A stretch of DNA of 64,000 bases from Cerrena zonata (Eukaryota > Basidiomycota > Agaricomycetes > Polyporales > Cerrenaceae). The notes below the pieces were generated by a model. That model did not search any database, was not told where the DNA came from, and saw nothing but the letters and a program-made list of their open reading frames with translations. The DNA lies in assembly GCA_038087015.1 (NCBI GenBank), contig JASBNA010000037.1, forward strand, positions 310,001-374,000. The letters run 5' to 3'. Positions 50,001-60,909 of this stretch are shown piece by piece. Each line of letters begins with the position of its first letter. Position 1 is the stretch's first letter. A program made the position numbers and the translations under genes.

Positions 50001-52837
50001 ATATTTTCTCTCAAAAACTTGTAAAACACAAACAAGGATCACCACACCAACCACCAACAAAACTCATCAATAACAACAACAAACGAACATCTTTTTTGTA
50101 ATAGTAACTAGTAACCAGTAACCGAATCAAACACAGGCGAAGGAAAAATAGAATAAGAAAGTAGACACTGGAAGGGAAATGGGACAAGGGTAGGGAATGT
50201 GGGTTAGAGAACGTGTAGATAGAGGGATGTCGACGTATTCGACGACGTATAGGGTACAAGAACGCTTCCCCACATCGAGGACACTGGTTCTTGACTTCAG
50301 TGTCCGTCCGACAACGAGGTAGAGGTTGAGGGCGAGGTAGCGGCCAAGGGAGAAAGGAAGAGGGAAGGCGTGGAGAGAAGCATCAAGGCGGGGTATGCAT
50401 ATACCTACACAAAAACCCAACCGAATCAGCACCACTCTCACAAAAAAAGGACCAGAAGGAAGACTCACAACATTCACCAAGACACCCCCACTCCATCACC
50501 GACAAACAAACAATACAAATATACACATGTAGAAACTCATCAACGAGTTTTTTGCTTTGAGTAGAGAGGGGGGGGGTATTCTTGTAATTGATTTGAGGGA
50601 CGGAATTGTGAATTGTTGCTGAGAACGGCGAGGGCAGAATAGGGAGGATGTGGGAGGAGGGGAAATATGTAGCAGAGGATTGTATTGTAGAGAGGTAGGG
50701 AGATAGACTGTCAGCTACTTGGACAAAAACCAAGGCATCGAGACCAAAAACGGAAAATAGGATGGACGACCGTAACATGAAAAAGGGAGGGCGGTCAATA
50801 GGAATGGGGAAGAGCGATCAATAGGAATGGAAGAGGCGGGACGGTAAGCAGAAAAAAAGAGGAAAAAGGAAGAACTGCTAGTAACACACTTATTTACTCG
50901 AGAAGAGGAGGAGAAGGAGGGAGCAGAAGTTCGACGAGATTCGAGGTTGAAGAAAAAACGTATAGAACGTGATGAAACAATGCGGTATTGATACAGTGCA
51001 AGGCAACACGCCGGAACGTCGGGAGAGAAAAAAAGAGTAGGGGCGTGAAAAAAGGCGGGGGGAGTAGTAGCAGAATTGGTAGAGGGGGATTGTAATATGT
51101 ACAACAGAACTTATAGATCAGTGTTGGAGGATTGACCAAAAGAAGAAAAGGAAGCGGAAACGTGTGTAAGAGGTGATATTTAGTACCTCGAGCCCAAGGC
51201 GTTAAAGGAAGAGAGAGCGTCTGAAGGGAGGGCGGGCAAGAGGGGTGGATTGGGAGGTGTATATTACTCGTAAAAAAGAAGACCAAAATGAAACACAAGA
51301 GGGGGAAACGTAAAAAGGCTCGTTGAAGTAGGAAAATGAGAAGTATTGATTGACATTGAAGGAAGAAAAGGGGTAACCTGACAAAGAAACACAAAGTCCC
51401 AACAAAAAAATCCATAGGAAACACACGCATAAAGGAGGGGTCGGAGTAACGAGGAACGGGGGGAATCAGCGGATCCCATGCACACCATAACGCGTATGCA
51501 GAGGTTGAAAGGTCGAGGGGATGGCGAACAAGCAAAAGCGTGGAGGGGGGGTGGGCGTATGGCACAAGTGGATTTGCGGTCGGAGTGGATAGTATATAAA
51601 TATAAGGAGATATCTTGCTGCCCAGGTCCATGCGTGCGATGCAGATAACCTAAACCCGCCAAGAAAGATACTGGGTGGATTTGCTTGATACGTTGATTTT
51701 ATACTTCTTATGGTTGATGTGTTGTCTAAGATCGAGAAACGTCTCCTTTTGATACAACGCTGTCGACTGGGTGGGATCGAAATGTCTTCGTCTTGCCTAG
51801 CCTCGGGGGAACGATAGCGGGACTAGTGTAAATAGAGGGTAAGTCGGTTTCGAGTGTCGGGGGAATGGATGAGGGGTGAGGACAAGGAAGACATGGGACC
51901 CGCGAACCAGCGGACGACGTAAAAACGACCCAAGCGTAAAAGAAAATGCGATGCGAGATGGTGAGGGACAAGTTGGCAATGGAATGCGAGCATGCATAAA
52001 AAGTGTGGGTGCTTGAGTGTAAGGCTTCAGAATACAATTGAGGTTGATGGGGGATATAACGAGCCGAAATAGAGGAGATTGAGTCGAATAAGGATTAGAA
52101 GGTACCAAAGAACCGGAGAAAGATGAGGGCGTGTGGAGTGATAAGGGATGAGTGTGTGGATGTTGATGGATACGGCAGAGGCGGTGGCGGATAGTGAAGG
52201 AGTATGATATGACGTTGAGACGGTCGTAAACCCGCGACCAAACCCTATACAGCTATACAGAAGCTTGAAAAGCGAAATCCGTATCCATCAACAAAAGCCA
52301 ACACGATACGGGTGTGCATCAAATATGCCCATATCGAAGGCGTGCCATGTACTCCCAGCCTAAGACTGGAAGCGACAGCAAGAGTGCGAGGTTGTCCTAA
52401 TAACGAGTGACCAAAGACCGAGGGGTGAAACCGTGTTGAAACGTAAACCTGTAGAAAGCGAAGTGCAGAGCCCAGACTAATCCGGGTGAACCCAAAAAGG
52501 AGACGAAGATAATGGTTGTAATCGCGGAGATACCGGGAGGCGGCGGCGAAGCCGAATCGAGTCGAAAAACAGCGGAAGCCCCCAGACGCACCAAAAAGGT
52601 GACGTCCGGGGGCTGAGGGTTCATGGTTTTGGGGTACGTGGAAGACTGAGAGACGACGATGGCTTCGGTCGTGGCCGAGTATTAAGCGAGAAGAGTGGAA
52701 GGGTAAATACGAGCATCTAGGGACCCGAATAAATCTAGGCTGGAGAAAAAAGTCAGCCGCAGTGGAGTGATCGAGTAAAAAAGAGGCTCACCTATACACT
52801 TTACGAATTCTATGCTAGTAAAAATACAAATGATGCC
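50001..52837. other. strand-asymmetric purine-rich region downstream of the PNRC gene
   Basis: The plus strand is strongly purine-rich, above all at 50550-51700. The long minus-strand frames here (for example 51631-50894) are low-complexity hydrophobic/Pro/Ser translations of pyrimidine runs and overlap in several frames, so I do not accept them as genes. The region may be a long 3' UTR or a non-coding transcript of the adjacent minus-strand gene. Confidence 0.4.
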
Positions 52838-54210
52838 CTAAAAGGCAGGGACCGGGAGCTCATCTGGGCTGGGGGAGTTTTGGAAAACGGAACCCGCGTA
52901 GAAGCCAGCAGTAATAGAATCAGGGGTAGCGGGGGAGGGCGTCCTGCGCACAACCTGCGCGCGTCGCTTAGGGATCAAACCAACCAATGCTTTCAGCTCT
53001 TCAGAGGCATCAGACGAAGACGAGTCGTCATCGGTAGACATCGCGAACATGCCCTCGCTTGGGACCCTACGGTGGTTGCGACGACGCTGAGCTGGGGTAG
53101 GCGTAGCGTTCTGAGAAGCCCTATCCGGGAACGGATAACCAAATACGGCAGAAGGAGGAGCCGTACGAGGCGCATCATCGAAGAACGCTTGTTGCTGCCA
53201 GGTTGCGCTAGTACGCTTTGAGGGGACGCTGGCACTCTCGCGAACAGGAGTCGAAGGGGGTGTCAGGTCATCAGAGTCGTCACAGATAGGGAAGTCCCAA
53301 GCCGTGGTCACGGTAGTGCCAGTGCTGACACGACGAGTAACATGTCGTCGCTCGGGGGTCATGGCCAAGTTTGGCTCAGAATGGTTGACCGGGACAGACT
53401 TTTCCTTGATACGAGGGACAGGAAGAGTCTTGGGAGAGGTGAACTGACCACTCTGACGACGACGAGCGAGCTTGCCTGAGGGACGAGTGAGTTCAGGAAG
53501 AGCACGGAAAGTGATGGGCTTGGTAGACTGGGTAGGCTTTTGACCGGTCGGAGATGATACAACGAAGGGGTTAAAAGGGTTGTAGTCGGTGGCATCTGTC
53601 TGATTCAAGGACTGGACTCGCAAGGGCTTAGAAGGAGGGCGAGCTTGAGTATCGGTTTGCTGGGGTATCCGGGCAGGGGGAGGGGGAGAAGGTTGGTGGG
53701 CTTGTCGCCGCGCACGGGGAGATTGAGAGGTGCTCCTGGCACACATCGCAATAACGGCCATGATAATAATAGGAGGATTGTAAAGGTAGAAGGTAGAGGT
53801 AGAGAGAGAAGGAAGAAAAGGAACATGAATACAATGCAACCGAGGGCCCGAAGACTGATAAGGACACCTTACCTCTTGTCAGCCTTGTCTACAGCGGCTG
53901 GTTTATTCTGACGGCCCCTGGGAGGACGGTCAGGGCTGGCGGTGGCCTGTGCTTTGGGGGCTGACTTCTCGGCTGACTGCTGCTGTTGCGCTTGTTGAAC
54001 CGCAGGACGGTTGTTCCTCTTGGGAGGTGAAGTCCTCTGTGCCCTGGGGTAAGATTGGGGCTGCTGAGGACGAGAAGGAGCAGGGTAAGCAGGCTTTGAG
54101 AGCGAGAGCAGTCCAGGGGTGTGTGTCGGTCGGACTACAACAGGAGCAGAGGGGTGACGGCCATGAGAGGGACGGTGCAAAGCGTTTATGGGCGATTGAA
54201 CAGCAATCAT
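52838..54210 (-). CDS. Edc1/PNRC-type mRNA decapping enhancer candidate, 411 residues
   Basis: The exons 54210-53873 and 53735-52838 join in phase. The protein is mostly disordered (Pro, Gln, Arg, Ser). Its C terminus carries YAGSVFQNSPSPDELPVPAF, which matches the PNRC/Edc1 motif (YAG--F--SP-P--LP-P-F). In Edc1 and PNRC this short motif binds the EVH1 domain of Dcp1 and activates Dcp2. Other features: DYNPFNPFVVSS, a basic patch LARRRQSGQF, and DDLTPPSTPVRE, a likely phosphorylation stretch. The product would act in cytoplasmic P-bodies in 5'-3' mRNA decay. The rest of the protein has no recognised domain, as is usual for this family. Confidence 0.75.
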
Positions 54211-55096
54211 GGCGGATTGCGGGGGGATATGTTATGACGATATGGTGGGTGTTGTTGAGGAGAGCGAGCGCAACGGCGGCGGCGACGATGAGGAAAAGCG
54301 AGGAGAGGGAGAATAACGTTCGGGAGGGGAAGCTGCCTCGCCTCTCTTCCGGTTGTTTTTGATCCCACCGTCCCAGGCGGAGTTCCAACTTTGTCCTCCC
54401 ACGGCCGTTCCCGGAAGGTGGCACCACCCATCAAATCTCCCTCCGGCTGTGCGAGACTAGCACAAACACACACAAACAGGGTCAGCTGTTCACCCCTGCC
54501 CGTCATCGCTTGCGCTCGCCAGCTTGACCATCTGAGATCAGCCACACGAGGCTCCCATCCTCTCGCCCTGGGTCCATGCGGAGACCCAGCGAACATCCCA
54601 CCCTCAGCTTCACCTTGATCGTGAACCTTGCCAGCCCCTTCTCACCCTTCCCCATCAGCTTTCCTTTCACATCCTTCACATCTGCCTGGACCCAGACGCT
54701 CTCTTATCAGAAAGGTGACGGCAGCTTCAGGCTCTTGCATATTGCTTGCACAAACAGTGGCTCAACGCTGTCTCCTCGAGGCTACAGTACCATCGACTAC
54801 TCTACCTGTTCCCAATTGTCCTCTTTTGTCATTTTGGTTATTATCTGCATCTCCAATATCCAATACAGAATACAAAATAGACAATTGCGCAATGCAATGC
54901 ACCATCTTCTTCCCTGTCACTCCCCAACTAAGACGAACCTACCCCACCCAGCGGTCCTCTCGCTCCTCGCCTCGCTTTGGCCGCAAAGCTGCTCCCTACG
55001 CGCCCTATTCAGCCTCTTCTTGTCTTAATCCTCTTCTCCCTTCCAAACCAAGACCAACCGCTCTGACTCGACACGGTATACCCAAATCAAGATCGA
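54211..55096. promoter_or_regulatory. upstream region of the PNRC-motif gene
   Basis: The plus strand is pyrimidine- and Pro-codon-rich, as expected of promoters and long 5' leaders of housekeeping fungal genes. Overlapping frames at 54576-55028 and 54628-55134 lack motifs and look like composition artefacts. Confidence 0.35.
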
Positions 55097-55471
55097 ATGT
55101 CATTGTCTCCGCCGGACCCCGTTTCAAACCTTAAAAAAGGGACATTCCTTCACATTGCCTCCGAGTGCTTAGACCCTCCCTTCTACTCTTCCACGGCATT
55201 CACTTGCTATCTACGGTTCAAATCCCTCCAATGGCTCTATAGACAACGACCGCTTCCGCCATTCTTCGTTTCCCAGGGGTACCCAGCCTCGAAACTAGAC
55301 GCGTCTGATGAGTTTGGTGCGGGTGTAGGTCACCCCTACCCCCGCAAATGGACATTTAGAGATTTCGCAGGTCCCTTCACTATGTACTGTAAACAGGAAT
55401 CCACGCATCGTGTTTGTGATAATATCCAGGACATGCTACGGGATTTCACGAGTGGGATGGTGCATTCCTAA
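55097..55471 (+). CDS. small orphan reading frame, 124 residues
   Basis: The frame (start MSLSPPDPVSNLKKGTFLHI) contains a more ordered stretch (YLRFKSLQWLYRQRPLPPFF, then YPRKWTFRDFAGPFTMYC). No family is recognised and no relative lies in the window. It may be a real small gene or an accidental frame. Confidence 0.25.
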   Translation: MSLSPPDPVSNLKKGTFLHIASECLDPPFYSSTAFTCYLRFKSLQWLYRQRPLPPFFVSQGYPASKLDASDEFGAGVGHPYPRKWTFRDFAGPFTMYCKQESTHRVCDNIQDMLRDFTSGMVHS

Positions 55472-58400
55472 TATTGTTTCCGGGACATCTAGTGCGAGAC
55501 CTTCCACTTCCACAGTTCCACTCAGGCCCCATATCAATTGCGCGGAGCCTCGTGTCCCTCGTGTTCTTTTGCGTATCCCCCGTTCTCTATTACGATTAGG
55601 GACTGAGATTCTATGGGTTGAGGCCTATCTAGGTTTCCTATCTCTCGTCTCTATGTAGACTATTGACAACTACGGGTTGCCAGCGCTCGTGATCGGTCCC
55701 CAAACGTAGTTCGGGCCCTTTCTCCCTTTCCATGTTCATCTAAATGCTTTTGGAAAATTGTGATATGTCTATTCTGTCGCTGTATATATGCGACGTTTTA
55801 AACATGAAAGCAAAACTCGAATCATTCCGCAGATACATATCCTCGAAATCTCTCCACAGAACATCCCTACTCAAGAAAAGCTGTATTCTGATGGAGTGGT
55901 GAACGGAGCACTCGAGACCTAAGGATTATGATAGTATCTCTCTCGCTGTTTCTACGTCGTCCATGAATACAACCCATTTCCCCCAGGCCCAGCCGCCCCA
56001 AACGTAATACATCTGATGGTCAGTAGTTCCACACAGAACGCACCGCAGAGCCGGAAAATGCCAAATACTAAATACCCAAACGGCAATAGGCAAAAAAAAC
56101 CAAGCACCCAGTGATCCATTTTAGGTTCCCTCCTCCGTCGTGCTTGAAACTCTATGCGGGCTACGGAGGTTCTGTCCCTTTCGTTTCCTTTATGCCGTTG
56201 TGTAGACTGACTCTCGTCTCCGACCTCATTCCGTCCTCCTCGACCTCGAACGCTCGACGTCCCCCTCTCCATCTAAGCAGCTGACTGGATGGAGAGTCGA
56301 GACAAGCAAGGCTGACCGAATCCGCCTATAGACGACGTCAACCTGTCTAAGAAAACTTCCAAGATTCATCGCCCCGCACGTCACCTTCTCTTCATCGCCC
56401 TTGCGTTCTTCCGAATCCTAAGCCTTGCAAGGTTTGAAGCTTCATTCTCTGTATTCCGTTCTCCCCCGACCTCTTCAGCGTCCCTCAAACGTACAATGGC
56501 TATGCGCATAATGTTGAATCTTGAAATGCTTCATTCTCTATACTCCCCCAACTTCTAGCGTCCGTCAAACATGATGGCTATGCGTAGTATATCGTATGTT
56601 GACACGCATACAAGTATGTTGAGGGCACTGTTCACCAACGCGCCCTTCCCATCTTTTCGTATCCATCCAAGCAGATCCTCCGATCCCCCCTTCCTCGGTC
56701 CCTCTCAGGCCTACTAACTTCGACGTGCCGGCTTCTACGATCCCATCAACATCAATCGACCCTGTCGGGGACTCGGAGGGCCATCTCAGCGTCTCGTTGT
56801 ATGTGTGTTTGGTTTCTGTGGTGGTGGGGATAGTGAGGCTATTGGTTTGAATGGGAGGTCGGCAAGAGCAAACCGTCTACGCCGATAGAGATCATGATTG
56901 TTTTCATTGTACTAGTCTATTGAGAGGTGTACTAATCTAACTCTCGCACTGCTTGTAATATATATTTGAGTTCCTATTATTGTATGAGTTCTGTCAAACC
57001 TAACTCAAAATTAAAGAGATCCTCGGTATCCTCAATAAGCACGTAGTCAAGTAGAGTAAGTAGTTGGCATACAAATCAAAGCACCTAATATCAAGGTTCG
57101 ACTGCTAAGCAACCCATTCTCGACCAAGTACGAGGACCGCGACCAGATCTCGACGACGAGATTATCAAGACCGCATACATAGAAGAAAATTAATTATTCG
57201 CTTAGGGCTACCCTTGACTGTTGACATCACCGGAACGTTACTCGGCGGTGATCTCAATTCCGACACCTTCGTGAGCTCAAGCTGTTATCCCACGCTGGCA
57301 TCGAACTACTACACAAGCCGTTGAGCCATTGTTCAACCCGCGTTCCCACCACTTGAACACTTCTGACATTCAATTCACAAGATATCTGTGCTTCAAGGCT
57401 CTGACAATAGCATTCTACCTTCCCTCAAAAGTCCCAGCATGCACCTACGTCCCCATATAGGACCTCGTTTGTCCAGCCTCCGCCTCCATCTCCGAGCCAA
57501 CAATCCAACTTCAAGTCGTGTCCATCACCCTTCCTTATTTGCTTGCACCGTCCGTTGCTTGTTGTGCACACGAGACCATCCATCTAGTCCCGCTATGGAC
57601 TAGCCACCCGCCGCAAATCTTACTCCACACCCAAGTACAGGCACCGCCGCCGTGTACCATCAGAAGGTCCTAGGCCGCATTCTGGGTCTTTGGCGTCTCC
57701 TAGGAGCCGACTGGAATTAAAGTTTGCCTATCTCTTCAAACTCAGACCGCAGCGGAGGAGCCGGGTGTTTCGGCATGCACCTAGAAATGATGGAAGAATT
57801 GAAAAATTTTGCAGGGACCTGTGGACCATGTAATATTTAATCAGAGGTTCCGTTCCAGGGGTAGCCGTCCGGCAATCTTGCGACAGAGATTCGTCTTGCG
57901 TGGCTAGTTTATCGGGCGAGGAGAGCCGAGATAACCGACCGGGCTTTGAAGCTACTGAACGACTCGAGCAGAGTCATCTTGCCTTTTTCTGGTTTGCTAC
58001 TACACTATAGATTGGGCTCTACATTCTACGCAGCGGGAACATACTGAAGTTACGGGAGGCTCACGTTCCGCTTTCCACTCCTATATTCTACGGTGACTTT
58101 GGTGGGGTGCTGACTGACTCGAGATACTGTCGGGAAGATACTGTTGGCTTCAAGATGGGGAAGCTAAAGCTAACAGTACCGTTTAGATCATGATACTCAA
58201 TCTCTGTGTACGTCTTGAACCTTGAAACTCTTCCCACAGCGGAGATTCCAGCTTACGACCTTAGAGTGCAGGTAACTAACATGCGAAAAACATTAAAAAT
58301 ATTTTTCGCATGTCTCATGGTGTCACAGAATCACGGCGAGATGTCACCAATCCTACCATATTTGGAGTATAGAATATGGGATATGACACCTTTGTCACTG

Positions 58401-58491
58401 CCTGTTTGTTTGAACAAGACATTTTAAATGTCTTTCACATGTTAATTACCTACCCTCTAAGGTTGCAAGTTGGAATCTCCTCTGTGTCTTT
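55472..58491. other. intergenic, one imperfect local duplication
   Basis: At about 56436-56510 and 56530-56595 a segment with CTTCATTCTCT, TCAAAC and ATGGCTATGCG is present twice in imperfect form. No coding exon is supported elsewhere; 57388-57603 (+) and 55952-56272 (-) are weak frames. Confidence 0.35.
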
Positions 58492-58527
58492 CTATTGTCG
58501 CCTACACATCGGTGTAGGCGACAATAG
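58492..58527. repeat. perfect 16-bp hairpin
   Basis: CTATTGTCGCCTACAC (58492-58507) is followed by the loop ATCG and its exact reverse complement (58512-58527). It ends one base before the inverted-repeat element at 58529. Confidence 0.9.
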
Positions 58528-58528
58528 G

Positions 58529-59114
58529 GGCGTTCAAACCACCTGAACACAGCGCTGAACACGCTCTGAACACATCGCTGAACACAGGTCTGAACACGGT
58601 CCTCCGCCTTCCAAATAGAGACATTTGCTACGGTAACTCAGACCCTAGGATGGGGTTTACAGCTTCTCTGTTGTTATTTACATTGTCAATATCATGATTT
58701 GCTCAATTGTACATCCATTCATATAGATATTCCTGTTAAGATTAATCACTCAATAAGAATCCTAAGTGTTCCCGTCTGATACAGCCAGAGGGGGCTTGAA
58801 AAGATTGACTTGTCAATTCTTTTCGGCGATTTGAGTGCCAAAACATTCTGCTATAAGGAGCTTAAACCCCTGTACACCTCATATTCCAAACAGTCCCACT
58901 TATGGTAATCAGAACAAAGATATATTGCGAGTTGAACTACAGTATAACAGCTAGAATACTGAGAAAACACTGCAGGGGATCTATAAACCCCATCCTAGGG
59001 TCTGAGTTACCGTAGCAAATGTCTCTATTTGGAAGGCGGAGGACCGTGTTCAGACCTGTGTTCAGCGATGTGTTCAGAGCGTGTTCAGCGCTGTGTTCAG
59101 GTGGTTTGAACGCC
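58529..59114. mobile_element. non-autonomous inverted-repeat element, 586 bp
   Basis: Terminal arms of about 130 bases (from 58529, and back from 59114) are near-identical inverted copies starting GGCGTTCAAACCACC. Each arm carries five CTGAACAC/TGAACAC iterations, likely transposase sites. The centre is AT-rich without coding sequence. No clear target duplication is seen. The superfamily is undetermined. Confidence 0.85.
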
Positions 59115-59821
59115 TGGTAAGCATGAGCTCTTATTTTATTGCATGTATAATTTGCACCAAAATATCACCGTCGCAGTGTTATTCCCACCCCAATTAGCGA
59201 TGAAATACTGATCCTCGGGTCTCGAATTTGAACATATCACTTATACACTTAGGAGTCCGAGGATCTACACACTAATCAATATCAAGTTGTATCCGCATGG
59301 ATATCGCGAATTTGACAGTCTCATGGCCGATCTGATGTTTCTCCCTCAACCTTACTCCGTCATTCTCAGTTCTTACTGTTATGCTACCATTGAAGTTATT
59401 GCGCTACACTGGACGTAGATGAAGCTGGAACCTCATGTCTTCGGCTATGAAGCGTTTTAACAGGCTTAATGTGCATAAGCAAATGGTGCAATGCTTCAAG
59501 TTGGAACTATGCAAACAGTGTTTATGTAGCCCATCTACACCCTTCGAAACTCTGATGCGACAGCGACATATCTTGATCGAGTCACACTTCTGTTCCGTGC
59601 GGTATTCGGACTGGTTTAAAATATTTGACAAATTTACTTCGTGGTATAACGCTTCAGCCATTTTCCCCCTTCGATGATACACAACGCTAACAACCCGTTT
59701 CTCTTGCTTCCTCACCAATCCAGCTTTGATCTGCTGGCAGCCAGATACTTGTTCGTCGCCATTGCTACTGTCAGTATTATCACTTTCACCCGATGATTGC
59801 ACGCCTGATTCATGAGCGCAG
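59115..59821. other. upstream of the membrane-protein gene; first exon not found
   Basis: The missing first exon of the next gene should lie here. A 152-codon minus-strand frame (59862-59404) overlaps the next gene's exon in antisense and has no recognised motif, so it was not annotated. Confidence 0.35.
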
Positions 59822-60909
59822 TCATGGATATGGGACTCTTTATTATCTCTCTCTGACGACATTCGTATGGTGAAGAGATATGGTATAAGACTCCCCGATC
59901 TTGTGTACCTCCTATCTCGGTATGAGATGTTTTCATTATTTTACCATGCACCTGAAACTCTTGTTTATGACAGTATCTCAACGTTCACTTTCATAATAAT
60001 GGCGATTATACACATTGGTATGGAATATGTCGACTAAACCAGCTTATTAAACTAATCTTGCGCTGCCTGAAGTAACACCGATCTCGCATTGTCAAGCTAT
60101 GGTCAACACCGTCGGGTGGATTGGCTCCTCCTCTGTAGCCTTGAACAACGCACTCTTCTTTATCAGACTTCGAGGTGTTTATTACCATGTGACCTGGGTC
60201 TGGGTCTTGTTCTTGATTCTCTGGTTCGCTACCCTCACAACGTTCACCTCGGCCTTTGGATTCACCTCTCCCACCCTAATACCAACGTCATATTGTATTG
60301 TCGTAAAGATTAATGTTTTCGTGACTTCTGGCGTCATCAGCACTGTCTTATATGACACCGCGGTGTTTCTTGCTATCTCATTTCGCCTTATCGCGATGTC
60401 TGATGGCTATTCTTGGAAAGCCAAGTTACGGGAATTCATGCGAACCAAGGATCTGACTACTATATCCAATATCCTCTGGTCAACAGGGTTGTTATACTAT
60501 ATGTAAGCTATAGCAAGCAGTATACTATCCCGATCACGATATCTAAAAAACTCATTCTAGACCTGTGATCACCATCAACCTCTTCACCTTGATCATCCTA
60601 CTCTGTCCTTCCATACCGATCGCATATAAAGACATGTGTCCAATTCCCGAGATCGCTCTGCAGAATATCCTCACCTGCCGAGTGTTCCGAGATCTGAAAT
60701 TGGGTGTCATATATGACGATCCTGCAAGCGTTCCCTCCCAACAGACATTCAATGTTCAAATTGTGGTACCGTCATCCAGTCCTCCCAACGAGCATAATGG
60801 AGCTCAAGAGTCTTTTACCACTGTTACTATGCATGAAAGCTCCAATGCTCCGTGCACGGCCATAACTCAAGTAGACGAAGGTTCTAAACAAGGGGACGAC
60901 ATTGTGTGA
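59822..60909 (+). CDS. multi-pass membrane protein, basidiomycete family (N terminus missing)
   Basis: The exons 59822-59919, 59974-60017, 60073-60502 and 60561-60909 close in phase. They read SWIWDSLLSLSDDIRMVKRY, LPDLVYLLSR, ISTFTFIIMAIIHI, then C and a series of hydrophobic helices (VLFLILWFATLTTFTSAF, VISTVLYDTAVFLAISFRL, PVITINLFTLIILLCPSIPI). The last exon also has PEIALQNILTCRVFRDLKLG and a hydrophilic tail. The layout matches the large unnamed basidiomycete family of about seven-helix proteins related to DUF6533/DUF6534-type proteins. The first exon, expected to hold one membrane helix, was not located. It sits in a membrane; ligand and function are unknown. Confidence 0.75.

Noticed and set aside
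50894..51631. 245-codon hydrophobic minus-strand frame, possible membrane protein
   Set aside because: The translation is low-complexity Pro/Ser/Leu/Phe from pyrimidine runs, other frames are also open, and no relative was recognised.
57240..57345. Possible tRNA-like folded segment
   Set aside because: A TTCGA-like word is present in reverse orientation, but I could not form a cloverleaf with proper acceptor and anticodon stems.
59404..59862. 152-codon minus-strand frame
   Set aside because: It overlaps the well-supported first recognised exon of the plus-strand membrane protein in antisense and has no motif.
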